From the NCBI GenBank assembly GCA_942491465.1, contig CALOBA010000022.1, positions 1 to 41,910 of the forward strand: DNA of 41,910 nt, in the 5' to 3' direction. The position numbers and the translations under genes were made by a program. Within the stretch, counting starts at the first letter, position 1; each line of letters starts with the position of its first letter. The notes beneath the pieces are model-generated. The model did not search any database, had not been told where the DNA came from, and saw nothing but the letters and a program-made list of their open reading frames with translations. The DNA comes from CALOBA01 sp942491465 (GTDB taxonomy: Bacteria; Pseudomonadota; Gammaproteobacteria; Chromatiales; Chromatiaceae). Shown one piece after another: positions 34,942-41,694 of the stretch.

Positions 34942-36460
34942 CGGGGACCACCCTATCGAGTACGCGTGCCGTGGAGATGACGCCAGGAACCCCTGCTCCG
35001 GGGTGCGTGCCAGCTCCGACGATGTAGAGGCGTTCAACCTCTTCGCTTAGGTTGTGGGGACGAAGCCAGGCGCTCTGCATGAGCACGGGCTCCAGGCTGA
35101 AGGCAGCGCCCTTATACGAAAGCAGGCGTTGCTCGAAATCTATTGGCGTGGTGACGCGCGAGACGGTGAGGTTTGCACCCAGATCAGGCAGGACCGTCTC
35201 GCTGAGATAGTCTTCGATGGCCTGGCGATAGGACTCGGCGCGGGTCGACCAGTCCACATCGCCGTCCAGGTGCGGCACCGGCGACAGGGCATAGTAGGTA
35301 TCGCAGCCGTCGGGGGCCAGGGACGGGTCGGTGGCCGTCGGCCGGTGCAGATATAGGCTGAAGTCGTCGGAGAGGTGCTTGTTCTTGAAGATGTCGTGGA
35401 GCAGGCCGCGATAGCGCGGGCCGAGCAGGATGCTGTGATGCGGGACGTCTTCGTAGCGCTTCTTGGTGCCGAAGTACCAGACGAACAGGCCGTTGGAATG
35501 CTTGGAATGCTTAAGCCGCCAATCGGTCCAAGTCTTGCGCTTGATCGACGGCAGCAGGTTGCGGTAGGTCCAAGCCAGATCGGCGTTGGAGACCACCACA
35601 TCGGCGGGGATCTGCTCGCCGGAGGCCAGCCGCACGCCGTTGGCCCGCCGGCCGCTGGTGGTGATCTCCGCCACCTCGGCATCGCAGCGCACCTCGCTGC
35701 CCTGGCCCTCGATCAGGCTCACCAGCCCCTGCACGATGGCGCCGGTGCCGCCCATGGCCGAGTGCACGCCCCAGTGCCGTTCCAGGTAGGAGATCAAGGC
35801 ATAGATGGACGTGACCGAGAACGGATTGCCGCCGATCAGCAGCGGATGGAAGCTCAGCGCAACCCGCAGGCGCTCGTCCTTCACATGGCTCGCGACCATG
35901 GACCAGACGCTGCGATAGGACTGCAGCGCGACCATCTTCGGGATGATCTTGGCCATGTCCTGCCAGTGCGTGAACGGCACATGGCCCAGTTCCAGGAAAC
36001 CGACGTTGAAGATCTTCTCGCTGTCGGCGATGTACTTGTCGTAGCCTGCGACATCCGACGGCGAGAACCGGCGCACCTGCTCGCGCATGAACGCGGCATC
36101 GCCGTTGGTATCGAAGGTCTCGCCGCTGTGGAAGCGGATGCGATAGAACGGGTCCATCGGCCGCAGATCGATGTCGTCGGCGAACCGCCGCCCGCACATC
36201 TCCCAGAGTTCCTCCAACAGAAACGGGGCCGTGATGATGGTCGGCCCCGCGTCGAACTTGTAGCCGTCGATCTCGTGCACATAGGCGCGACCGCCGGGCT
36301 TGTCGAGCTTCTCCAGTACCGTCACCCGATAGCCTCGCGCCCCGAGCCGCACCGCGGCGGCGAGCCCGCCGAAGCCGCTGCCGATAACGACGGCGTGGGG
36401 TTGACGCTTGCCTGAAGGGGCCTGATCGGTGCGCGGAGGGGACGTGGTCAAAGGTGTCAA
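34922..36460 (-). CDS. crtI: Phytoene desaturase, CrtI type
   Basis: 512 residues. A membrane-associated FAD enzyme that introduces double bonds into phytoene to give neurosporene or lycopene; the number of steps cannot be read from sequence. The N-terminus has the dinucleotide motif VVIGSGFGGLAAAVRL (G27, G29, G32) and then KPGGRAY and FDAGPTIITAP. The C-terminus has the bacterial carotenoid dehydrogenase signature in LYIVGAGTHPGAGVPGV. It is the first gene of the crt operon, with a CrtJ/PpsR-type operator and a promoter directly upstream. Confidence 0.95.
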   Translation of the reverse strand: MTPLTTSPPRTDQAPSGKRQPHAVVIGSGFGGLAAAVRLGARGYRVTVLEKLDKPGGRAYVHEIDGYKFDAGPTIITAPFLLEELWEMCGRRFADDIDLRPMDPFYRIRFHSGETFDTNGDAAFMREQVRRFSPSDVAGYDKYIADSEKIFNVGFLELGHVPFTHWQDMAKIIPKMVALQSYRSVWSMVASHVKDERLRVALSFHPLLIGGNPFSVTSIYALISYLERHWGVHSAMGGTGAIVQGLVSLIEGQGSEVRCDAEVAEITTSGRRANGVRLASGEQIPADVVVSNADLAWTYRNLLPSIKRKTWTDWRLKHSKHSNGLFVWYFGTKKRYEDVPHHSILLGPRYRGLLHDIFKNKHLSDDFSLYLHRPTATDPSLAPDGCDTYYALSPVPHLDGDVDWSTRAESYRQAIEDYLSETVLPDLGANLTVSRVTTPIDFEQRLLSYKGAAFSLEPVLMQSAWLRPHNLSEEVERLYIVGAGTHPGAGVPGVISTARVLDRVVPDASVIA

Positions 36461-36470
36461 CTCATCTGTA

Positions 36471-36488
36471 TGTCAAGGTTGGTTGACA
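36471..36488. promoter_or_regulatory. CrtJ/PpsR-type operator (TGT-N12-ACA)
   Basis: The 18 bases TGTCAAGGTTGGTTGACA match the TGT-N12-ACA consensus exactly and overlap the putative -10 of crtI. CrtJ/PpsR represses photopigment genes under oxygen in purple bacteria. The site is 11 bp upstream of the crtI ATG. Confidence 0.65.
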
Positions 36489-36514
36489 GTATAGCAGCTT
36501 GAATCCCAATGCAA
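36488..36514 (-). promoter_or_regulatory. Putative sigma-70 promoter of crtI-crtB
   Basis: On the minus strand TTGCAT (36514-36509) is followed after 15 bp by TATACT (36493-36488). The spacer is shorter than ideal. The -10 overlaps the CrtJ/PpsR-type operator, which fits repression by occlusion. Confidence 0.45.
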
Positions 36515-36591
36515 CCAGGGATCGGGGATGGTTTGATCCCCCCGGGTTGAGGCCCGTCAACCGCAACGGGGGCGCGTCGGTGCCAACCACC

Positions 36592-36740
36592 ATGGCCCAT
36601 ACGGTGCGTGTCGCCGGCCTGCCGTTCCATCACCGCACCCGTTCGACCGGCTGCCGATCGACCAGGCGCTTGTCGAGGACGTGCCGCTGCTCAGCGCCGA
36701 CGCCGTCTTCTCCGCCTAGGGCATGCGCAGGCTTTGGTAG
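36592..36740 (+). pseudogene. C-terminal remnant of a PIN-domain (VapC-like) toxin
   Basis: The frame from 36592 reads AHTVRVAGLPFHHR. After a one-base loss near 36634 the next frame gives PFDRLPIDQALVEDVPLLSADAVF, then SA, a TAG, and GMRRLW before the final TAG. This is the typical C-terminal third of VapC PIN toxins (HHRDPFDRLL...LLSAD). The frameshift, internal stop and lack of an N-terminal part mark it as dead. It lies just upstream of an intact, unrelated vapBC. Confidence 0.65.
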
Positions 36741-36855
36741 CCTGAACAGCCCGCGCTAAGGCAGCAGATCGGCACCGCGGACAGTTGATCTCGGCGCCGC
36801 CAGCGCGGCGATGGTGCCGGCTCGGTCGATCGCCTGCTTGGAGAGGAAACAGGTG

Positions 36856-36866
36856 CTGTAGTACAG
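36856..36866. promoter_or_regulatory. Putative vapBC operator (CTGTA-G-TACAG)
   Basis: A perfect 5-bp inverted repeat about one base, 29 bp upstream of the antitoxin ATG. Ribbon-helix-helix antitoxins usually bind such short repeats at their own promoter. No clear -35/-10 was fixed. Confidence 0.4.
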
Positions 36867-36895
36867 TCATACGTCAGCCAATCGAGGGGGTTTCC

Positions 36896-37144
36896 ATGTT
36901 GTCGGTAAGACTCGATGAGCAGACCGAGGACCGTTTGCAGGCCACCTGCCGCCGTCTCGGCGTGAGCAGGAGCGAGGCGGTCAAACGCAGTCTTGAACAA
37001 TGGCTCGACAGTTTCGAGCCGGCCACCGATGCCTTCGACTTGGGGGCCGACCTCTTCGATCAAGGCGCTGCGGCCGATCCGCCGAGCGATCCCAAGCGCC
37101 GCCAGATCTGGGAGCGCCTGCGTGCGAAGCACCGTCCTGGTTGA
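36896..37144 (+). CDS. Ribbon-helix-helix antitoxin, VapB-like
   Basis: 82 residues. The start MLSVRLDEQTEDRLQATCRR with LGVSRSEAVKRSLEQWL is a classic RHH DNA-binding domain. The C-terminal half (DAFDLGADLFDQG) is acidic and would wrap the toxin. GAGGGGG lies just before the ATG. It overlaps the toxin gene by 23 bp, the usual arrangement of a vapBC operon. It should repress its own promoter. Confidence 0.85.
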   Translation: MLSVRLDEQTEDRLQATCRRLGVSRSEAVKRSLEQWLDSFEPATDAFDLGADLFDQGAAADPPSDPKRRQIWERLRAKHRPG

Positions 37145-37652
37145 CACCGGGTTCCTCGTCGCCCTATTCGACCGTAGCGACGATCTGCGCGCCAGCGCCA
37201 AGGAGATGCTGGCGCGCCTGGTGCGTGATCGCCGCAGGACGCTCGTCAGCGTGTGGCCAACCATCGTGGAGACCTGCTTCTTTCTCGATCCGCGGGGTAT
37301 GCGCGCGCTGCTCGAGTGGATCGAGCGCGGCGCCTTAAGACTGCGCCCGATCGAGGCCGGCGACTTGGCGGCGATCGGCGACGCGATCATGCGATTCGCC
37401 GAGCACAACATCGATCTTGCCGACGCCACGTTGGTCTGGCTCGCCGAAGCAGAGGGCACCCAGCGCGTACTGACGACGGACCGACGCGATTTCGACATGC
37501 TGCGCACCGCGAACGGTCGATCCTTCGAACGCTTAGTCAAGGTTCAGAAACAAGTGGTGCAGACGCAACGACGAAACGGCCAATCCAAAGTCTCAGCGAG
37601 CGGGCGTCTGCACCACTTGTTTTTGAATCGATCCTTATGGGTACGTCCCTGA
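37122..37652 (+). CDS. PIN-domain toxin, VapC-like, with a palindromic element inserted in frame
   Basis: 176 residues from GTG 37122, with GGGAG about 7 nt upstream. The PIN acidic set is visible: VLVDTGFLVALFDRSD (D), TIVETCFFLD (E), HNIDLADATLVWL (D) and VLTTDRRDFDML (D). It is a likely ribonuclease, inhibited by the overlapping antitoxin. Residues FERL are followed by 34 codons derived from the 99-bp element (starting VKVQKQVV, ending FLNRSL) and then WVRP and the stop. Without the element the protein would be 142 residues ending FERLWVRP. The core domain is untouched, so activity may persist. Confidence 0.85.
   Translation: MRSTVLVDTGFLVALFDRSDDLRASAKEMLARLVRDRRRTLVSVWPTIVETCFFLDPRGMRALLEWIERGALRLRPIEAGDLAAIGDAIMRFAEHNIDLADATLVWLAEAEGTQRVLTTDRRDFDMLRTANGRSFERLVKVQKQVVQTQRRNGQSKVSASGRLHHLFLNRSLWVRP
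37536..37634. repeat. 99-bp palindromic element, family B copy 2, inside the vapC-like gene
   Basis: Inverted relative to the copy at 33322, and flanked by TTA at 37533-37535 and 37635-37637. The arms (GGTTCAGAAACAAGTGGTGC at the left and its near complement at the right) pair over about 30 bp. The net insertion is 102 bp, i.e. 34 codons with no stop. Confidence 0.88.
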
Positions 37653-37691
37653 CGAATGAGTGCATAAGCGACTGGCGGCCTCTGCACGACC

Positions 37692-37964
37692 GTGAAATCC
37701 TCACTGGAGATGCCCAAGACCGAGACTGAGCTTGTGGCGCGCGATGCCGAGCGTGACATCGGCGCCGAACTGCTGCAATCGATCCGCGAGATGAAGGCAG
37801 GCGAGACCGGCGCGGTTCACGGCCCCGTGACTATTGTGCGGTATCGAGTCAAGATGTCCCAGAGCGAGTTTGCCAAGCTTCCAGGCGTCTCCATGCGCAC
37901 CCTTCAGGAGTGGGAACAGGGTCGACGAGAGCCGAGTGGGGCCGCACCGTCAATGATCCGGGTT
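37692..37964 (+). pseudogene. HTH (XRE) antitoxin-like gene, 3' end lost
   Basis: From GTG 37692 the protein shows an N-terminal helix region (ELLQSIREMKAGETGAV) and the XRE helix-turn-helix MSQSEFAKLPGVSMRTLQEW followed by EQGRREPSGAA. This is the NadS/HigA type. After SMIRV the family sequence stops, and the frame enters the 3' part of a minus-strand transposase remnant. P replaces a usual L in the HTH. No toxin partner is seen upstream. Confidence 0.65.
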
Positions 37965-37989
37965 GTCGGCGGAACTGCGGCGCGAGTTC

Positions 37990-38551
37990 CGGCCATGACC
38001 TCGCTTCCCCCTTGCCGACCCCACCAAAACCATTGCCGGCCCACGATGACCGCGCTATGGTCCGCTGGTACCTCCAAGAGGTCCGCAAAACTATCGACAC
38101 GATCTAGCAAAGGGCGAACGGTGACTAAACCATCGTCTTGGCGCCGGACATGTGCTGGCGTGCTGGACCAAGGCCAATCGGCAGCCGTCGCAGCCAGCTT
38201 CGCCTCAACGAGATTCAACGCCACGTAGCGGAAAGCGGCCATCAAGTGCGGTTCATCCATTGCTACACAGCCGAACCGCCCTTGAAAAAATGGCCAGTTA
38301 CCCGCAGTCGTGCGTCGATGTACCCGCTGTATCGACGATGCGTTTCGCCGACGGCGCGGGACAGCCCGGTCTCGTCAGAGGGCGCGAGAATCAAGTGAAC
38401 ATGGTTTAGCATCAGGCAGTAGGACCAGACTTCCACGCCGTTTGATCGACACGCCTGCGCTAGCCAATCTCTGTAACTCCATGAATATTCCTTGGCGCCT
38501 GTTCCCACGTTGCGTCACATGGCGGGGAATGCCGGGTACGATGATTCGTGG
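37990..38551 (-). pseudogene. REP-associated tyrosine transposase (RayT/Y1 HUH type), fragmented
   Basis: Reading the minus strand: PRIIVPGIPRHVTQRGNRRQ is the N-terminal signature. After a frameshift comes YRDWLAQACRSNGVEVWSY and CLMLNHVHLILAP, which contains the HUH motif (HVH). HFFKGG follows, and after another frameshift comes AAFRYVALNLVEAKL with the catalytic Tyr, then WPWSSTPAHV. At least two frameshifts and a missing stretch near 38460-38500 show it is inactive. It abuts the truncated HTH gene and may have ended it. Confidence 0.75.
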
Positions 38552-38561
38552 GCACACGACC

Positions 38562-38910
38562 GGGATCAAGTCTTTTTTTTGTAAAAAACCCAAGACTTTA
38601 CCCCAGGCATTAGAGCGCGTCCTCGCCGCCGACAGCGACACGCTGCTGGAGTGGCTCGACCGCATCCTCGTCGCCGAATCCGTAGGTGCTGCACTGAGCG
38701 CGGCGGGGCGCTTGGTCCGAGGGGCTCGCGGTGGGTGGCCCCATGTTCGTATGGCGAATCCATCAGGCCCTCGGAGCGAAAGTCAAAAACAGGGCGGGGA
38801 CAGCAACTGACCCGTTGCACGAACTGCGAGAATCCAAAGCGGCCTACGAGTGGTTTTCCGCCGCAGAAATCGGGCGTCTAAGCGCCGAGAACAGCTTTGA
38901 ATGGGCGGGA
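38562..38910. other. Remnant sequence, no intact gene
   Basis: The plus strand reads QALERVLAADSDTLLEWLDR and ILVAESV near 38605-38690. This resembles the C-terminal end of Rpn-type transposase/nuclease proteins, and is cut off on both sides. An AT-rich inverted repeat AAGTCTT...AAGACTT lies at 38565-38596. A 60-codon frame at 38731-38913 has no recognisable family. Confidence 0.4.
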
Positions 38911-38922
38911 TAGCTATAGAAA

Positions 38923-39123
38923 TCAGATGGGTATTTTGGTCCGACCCGGTTCTCCCTGATCTTGTTGTTGCAGGTATTTTGGTCCGGGGTTAAGCACCGG
39001 GCGCGTCGACCGCGCCTCTCGCTCCCTTAGAGCCGCAACGATCCGCCCAAGATCATGCCCATATTCCGAGGCATGTTCCTCGCGATGCCTTCGAAGTTCT
39101 TTGATAATTGGGTCTTCAATCAT
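38923..39123 (-). CDS. Small antitoxin-like protein paired with a PIN toxin
   Basis: 66 residues starting MIEDPIIKELRRHREEHASE. The first half, ending DLGRIVAALREREARS, matches the short partner proteins commonly encoded after PIN-domain genes. The ATG overlaps the toxin's end by 8 bp. The last 20 residues come from a direct-repeat region, so the true C-terminus may have been replaced. A VapB-like role is inferred from position. Confidence 0.65.
   Translation of the reverse strand: MIEDPIIKELRRHREEHASEYGHDLGRIVAALREREARSTRPVLNPGPKYLQQQDQGEPGRTKIPI
38930..38986. repeat. Direct repeat GGTATTTTGGTCCG, 43 bp apart
   Basis: Two identical 14-bp copies at 38930-38943 and 38973-38986. They lie in the 3' end of the small antitoxin gene and encode its final residues (PGPKYL and GRTKIPI). 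Confidence 0.6.
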
Positions 39124-39598
39124 TAGATGCACCTCCAAGTTCTTCCGGGGAGCAAAGTGTAGGGCACACGTAGCCGAGGGACTCAACGATTTTGGCGATT
39201 GAATTCTTGGTTTCGGCGTTATTGATGTGCTTAAAGCTCCAAGTCAACAGATAGTCGACGCCTTGAGTTGACGCTATGGCAATGTGAAGAGCGTCATCCT
39301 CACTGCCCGCGGGGATCACTTTTTCTGCGATCAACCGTTCAGATAGGTGTCGAGCATCCTCCGTAGCTGCAAGGATTGGAATTTCTTCGACGATGGCCAG
39401 TCTTCTTTCAGCCGCCGAAGGATCGCCGCGCGACACCTCGTCTTCTACGAGAGCAGAAACCCTCAAATCAAAGCGTGTTCGCTCATTCTCCCACCAGTCC
39501 TGCGTTAACGCTTGTCTGCCCGCAACAACAACATCACGACTCAATCGAGCAACCAAGTAGCTGACCACGGAAGACTCAATGTAGACAACTGGCTTCAT
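39116..39598 (-). CDS. PIN-domain toxin
   Basis: 160 residues from MKPVVYIESSVVSYL; the upstream codons to 39637 lie in a poorly conserved leader. The PIN acidic residues are visible in YIESSVVSYL, ALVEDEVSRG, SEDDALHIAIAS and LLTWSFKHINN. Such proteins with a short partner gene downstream are VapC-like toxins. It is the first gene pair beyond the attC-like site at 39625, so it probably belongs to a former integron cassette. No attC is seen at its own 3' end. Confidence 0.78.
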   Translation of the reverse strand: MKPVVYIESSVVSYLVARLSRDVVVAGRQALTQDWWENERTRFDLRVSALVEDEVSRGDPSAAERRLAIVEEIPILAATEDARHLSERLIAEKVIPAGSEDDALHIAIASTQGVDYLLTWSFKHINNAETKNSIAKIVESLGYVCPTLCSPEELGGASND

Positions 39599-39624
39599 TT
39601 GTGTGGACTTGGTTACTGTTTTCG

Positions 39625-39714
39625 AAGCTAACGTCAACCGCAGCCCGCGGCAAACTGCGGCCTTCGCTGTCGCTCAGGCCGCAGTTTGGCGTCGGGCTGG
39701 CGGACTCGTTAGGC
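39625..39714 (-). other. attC-like integron recombination site 1
   Basis: On the minus strand it starts with GCCTAAC and ends with GTTAGCT. The arms pair closely (CCAAACTGCGGCC near the loop), with the offset bases typical of attC. The stop codon of the DUF2442 gene lies in the first GCCTAAC, as usual for cassette genes. Confidence 0.7.
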
Positions 39715-39966
39715 GGATTGCCTAAGTTCGGCGGCTTGGTGAACGATACCAAGCAACCCATCAACTGAAATATCTTCGTCAATGAGGGGCCAATGTATGC
39801 CGTATCCTGACGGAGATACCTCAAAGACTTCGAGGTGCAGATCGGGGGCTGCCTTCAGTAGTGGCGACAACTCGCGTAGATTGGCAGAAAGGTCTTGTCC
39901 ATCGACAACAGCAGAAAGCATACCCCGCGAAACAACCACGTGCTCGACCTTGTGATACTTGCTCAT
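39709..39966 (-). CDS. DUF2442 protein (cassette gene, TA-like pair)
   Basis: 85 residues starting MSKYHKVEHVVVSRGMLSAV. The family-typical end is YGIHWPLIDEDISVDGLLG. DUF2442 proteins often accompany DUF4160 in putative toxin-antitoxin pairs. Its ATG overlaps the TGA of the DUF4160 gene by 4 bp. The TAA stop is inside attC 1, which places the pair in one cassette of about 630 bp. Confidence 0.8.
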   Translation of the reverse strand: MSKYHKVEHVVVSRGMLSAVVDGQDLSANLRELSPLLKAAPDLHLEVFEVSPSGYGIHWPLIDEDISVDGLLGIVHQAAELRQSA

Positions 39967-40220
39967 GACTTGCGCCTCATCTGAAATTCTTGCCACTGCT
40001 CCACAATATAGTCAAAATGCTGAAATACGATTCTTCTGATCTCTCTCGTGGAACGAGGCGACATGTTGAAAGCGTACGCGAGGGATACATCAAATGTTTC
40101 GGTATTAAGCCAAAACTTGCATTCCATGTCGCCCTTTTTGCAATGAATGTGGATCGGTTCGTTTCCTTCGTTTGCATAGAAGAAAAGTCGCCATCCAAGC
40201 AAAAGCAGAATTGTAGGCAT
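39963..40220 (-). CDS. DUF4160 protein (cassette gene, TA-like pair)
   Basis: 85 residues. MPTILLLLGWRLFFYANEGN followed by EPIHIHCKKGD is the DUF4160 signature, and the C-terminus (REIRRIVFQHFDYIVEQW) is typical. The family is usually encoded with DUF2442 and is presumed to be part of a TA-like pair. Cassette boundaries are attC 2 upstream and attC 1 downstream. Confidence 0.8.
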   Translation of the reverse strand: MPTILLLLGWRLFFYANEGNEPIHIHCKKGDMECKFWLNTETFDVSLAYAFNMSPRSTREIRRIVFQHFDYIVEQWQEFQMRRKS

Positions 40221-40256
40221 GCTGTTACCGGGCTGAGTGTCGGAGAAACGCTCGAC

Positions 40257-40347
40257 GCCTAACGTCTAGCCTGGCCCGTTGCCCGTTGCCGCGTCGGAGC
40301 GCAGCGACGGCGCGGCAATGGGCGGCGGGCCGAGCCGCTAGTTAGCC
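40257..40347 (-). other. attC-like integron recombination site 2
   Basis: On the minus strand it begins GGCTAAC and ends in the perfect core GTTAGGC. Its arms (GGCCCGCCGCCCATTGCCGCG and a near complement) form a long stem with mismatches around a central loop. It lies directly after the antitoxin gene 40338-40547. Confidence 0.72.
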
Positions 40348-40547
40348 GGTTTGTGGCTGTGCTTGGCGATTAGCTCGCGAATCTGCGGCACCAGTTCGGA
40401 TGGCACCTCCATGAAGGTTTGTCCGCTTTCAGCGAGGGCTTTCTCATCTTCTGCTACAGCGTCTTCCTCTGACTGTGACTCGTAGTGCTGCAGGACTCGA
40501 TCAACGCGTTCTTGATCCCAGTCAGCGGGAAGTCTGGCATTCTTCAT
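40338..40547 (-). CDS. Small antitoxin-like protein paired with the DUF4258 toxin
   Basis: 69 residues, MKNARLPADWDQERVDRVLQ, then an acidic stretch (EEDAVAEDEKALAES) and VPSELVPQIRELIAKH. This layout is common for partners of DUF4258 or BrnT-like toxins. The ATG overlaps the toxin's TGA by 4 bp. The TAG stop lies at the beginning of attC 2. No DNA-binding domain is evident. Confidence 0.75.
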   Translation of the reverse strand: MKNARLPADWDQERVDRVLQHYESQSEEDAVAEDEKALAESGQTFMEVPSELVPQIRELIAKHSHKPAN

Positions 40548-40825
40548 CGTCTTGACCTCTGTCTCCTTCGGAAAGCGCCGAGAGGCTTTCCGGTCAGATC
40601 GTATGCCGTGACTACGAAGACACTACTGGGTTCGGGGTCCGGCACATAGATGATCCGAAGGCACCGTCCGGAGAAGGTGCGACCAATTGCAACCCGAGAT
40701 CCTTCTCTGCCTGCCCGATCCTCGTCGGGTTGCGACAACGCTTCTTCAACTTCCTCTTCCGAAACATAATGCCCGTAAATGTGGGGCAGCGATGTCACGG
40801 GGTCGATGTGGTAGCGAACATTCAA
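40544..40825 (-). CDS. DUF4258 toxin-like protein
   Basis: 93 residues. NVRYHIDPVTSLPHIYGHYV followed by SEEEVEEAL, then RTFSGRCLRIIYVPDPE and VVTAYDLTGKPLGAFRRR, match the DUF4258 fold (RelE/BrnT-like). It is the toxin half of the pair with the gene that follows. It is in the cassette between attC 3 and attC 2. Confidence 0.8.
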   Translation of the reverse strand: MNVRYHIDPVTSLPHIYGHYVSEEEVEEALSQPDEDRAGREGSRVAIGRTFSGRCLRIIYVPDPEPSSVFVVTAYDLTGKPLGAFRRRQRSRR

Positions 40826-40851
40826 CGATTAGTGGCAGATGCCTTCTCTTA

Positions 40852-40949
40852 GGCTAACGTCAACCGCAGCCCACGCCAAAATGCGGCCACGCGCGGAGCG
40901 CGGGCCGCAGTTTGGCGTCGGGCTGGCGGGCCTTTTAATCAGGTTAACG
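40852..40949 (-). other. attC-like integron recombination site 3
   Basis: The minus strand ends with GTTAGCC next to the DUF4258 cassette. The arms, with CCAGCCCGACGCCAAACTGC on one side, closely resemble those of attC 1, as expected in one array. The far end (CGTTAAC) is a weaker match, and the site is separated from the XRE gene by about 90 bp. Confidence 0.65.
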
Positions 40950-41041
40950 GATGACGGTGCATGCTGCCAAGCCTTGGCTCGGTGTTACACTTGAGACTCC
41001 CTCTTCTTTACAGCTTTTCGCTACCTTCGCGGGTCTCTCCG

Positions 41042-41440
41042 TCAGATGGCGTCGCTGGAATCCGTCCACGGCTCCAGATCATCCAAGTCCACCCGCAACG
41101 CGCTGGCGATTGCGCGCAACGTGCCGATGGCTCCGGTCTTGGTGCCGGCCTCGAGCTGGGAGATGTAAGACTTGCCGACGCCGGCCGCGTCGGCCAAGGC
41201 CTGCTGGGTCAGACCGCGGTGTTCGCGCCAGACGCGCAGCGGGCTTTCGCCCTTCACAAGGCGCTCGACTAGGGCTTGGGGCACGGTGTCATCTTCGCCG
41301 GCAGCAAGTTCGTGCTTTGCCTGGTCGAAGGCGCGGATGTCTGCTAGTTCTTCGAGTTGTTCCAGCATGTTTTTATAGTCCGCGTATGGGATCACGGCCC
41401 ATTCCGGTTGGCCGGAGTTCTCGATGATCTGCACCTTCAT
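41042..41440 (-). CDS. XRE-family antitoxin with Phd-like N-terminal part
   Basis: 132 residues from MKVQIIENSGQPEWAVIPYA. The first 50 residues (PYADYKNMLEQLEELADIRA) resemble Phd/YefM-type sequences. The C-terminal half is an XRE helix-turn-helix (HRGLTQQALADAAGVGKSYI, then SQLEAGTKTGAIGTL). It follows the RelE-like toxin with a 4-bp overlap, so toxin comes first, as in higBA. It is likely the toxin antidote and autorepressor. Confidence 0.85.
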   Translation of the reverse strand: MKVQIIENSGQPEWAVIPYADYKNMLEQLEELADIRAFDQAKHELAAGEDDTVPQALVERLVKGESPLRVWREHRGLTQQALADAAGVGKSYISQLEAGTKTGAIGTLRAIASALRVDLDDLEPWTDSSDAI

Positions 41441-41694
41441 TTGTAGACATCCCCGCGTGAGCCGATCTGCAGGACTAGGATGACCAGGCGAGCACCTTGC
41501 ACCTCGTAGATGACCCGCCAGTCGCCCACTCTTAAGCGGCAGCCGTCGCGGCCTTGCAGGCGCTTGGTATCCAGGCCGGCGCCGTCCGGTGCCAGCGCCA
41601 GTTTCTCCAATGCGCCCAAGATGCGCCGCCGGTCGACTGCCGACATGCGCGCAAGCACCTTGATGGCTTGTCGCTTGTAGGCAATCTGGAACAT
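41437..41694 (-). CDS. RelE/ParE-family toxin
   Basis: 85 residues. FQIAYKRQAIKVLARM is the first helix. LDTKRLQGRDGCRLRVGDWR followed by VIYEVQGARLVILVLQIGSR is the RelE core with the Arg and Tyr positions typical of the family. It is likely an mRNA interferase acting on the ribosome. Transcribed with the antitoxin at 41042-41440. Confidence 0.87.
   Translation of the reverse strand: MFQIAYKRQAIKVLARMSAVDRRRILGALEKLALAPDGAGLDTKRLQGRDGCRLRVGDWRVIYEVQGARLVILVLQIGSRGDVYK

Noticed and set aside
40257..40347. Rho-independent terminator
   Set aside because: The GC-rich stem lacks a T tract and has the GGCTAAC/GTTAGGC borders of an attC site, repeated at two other places.
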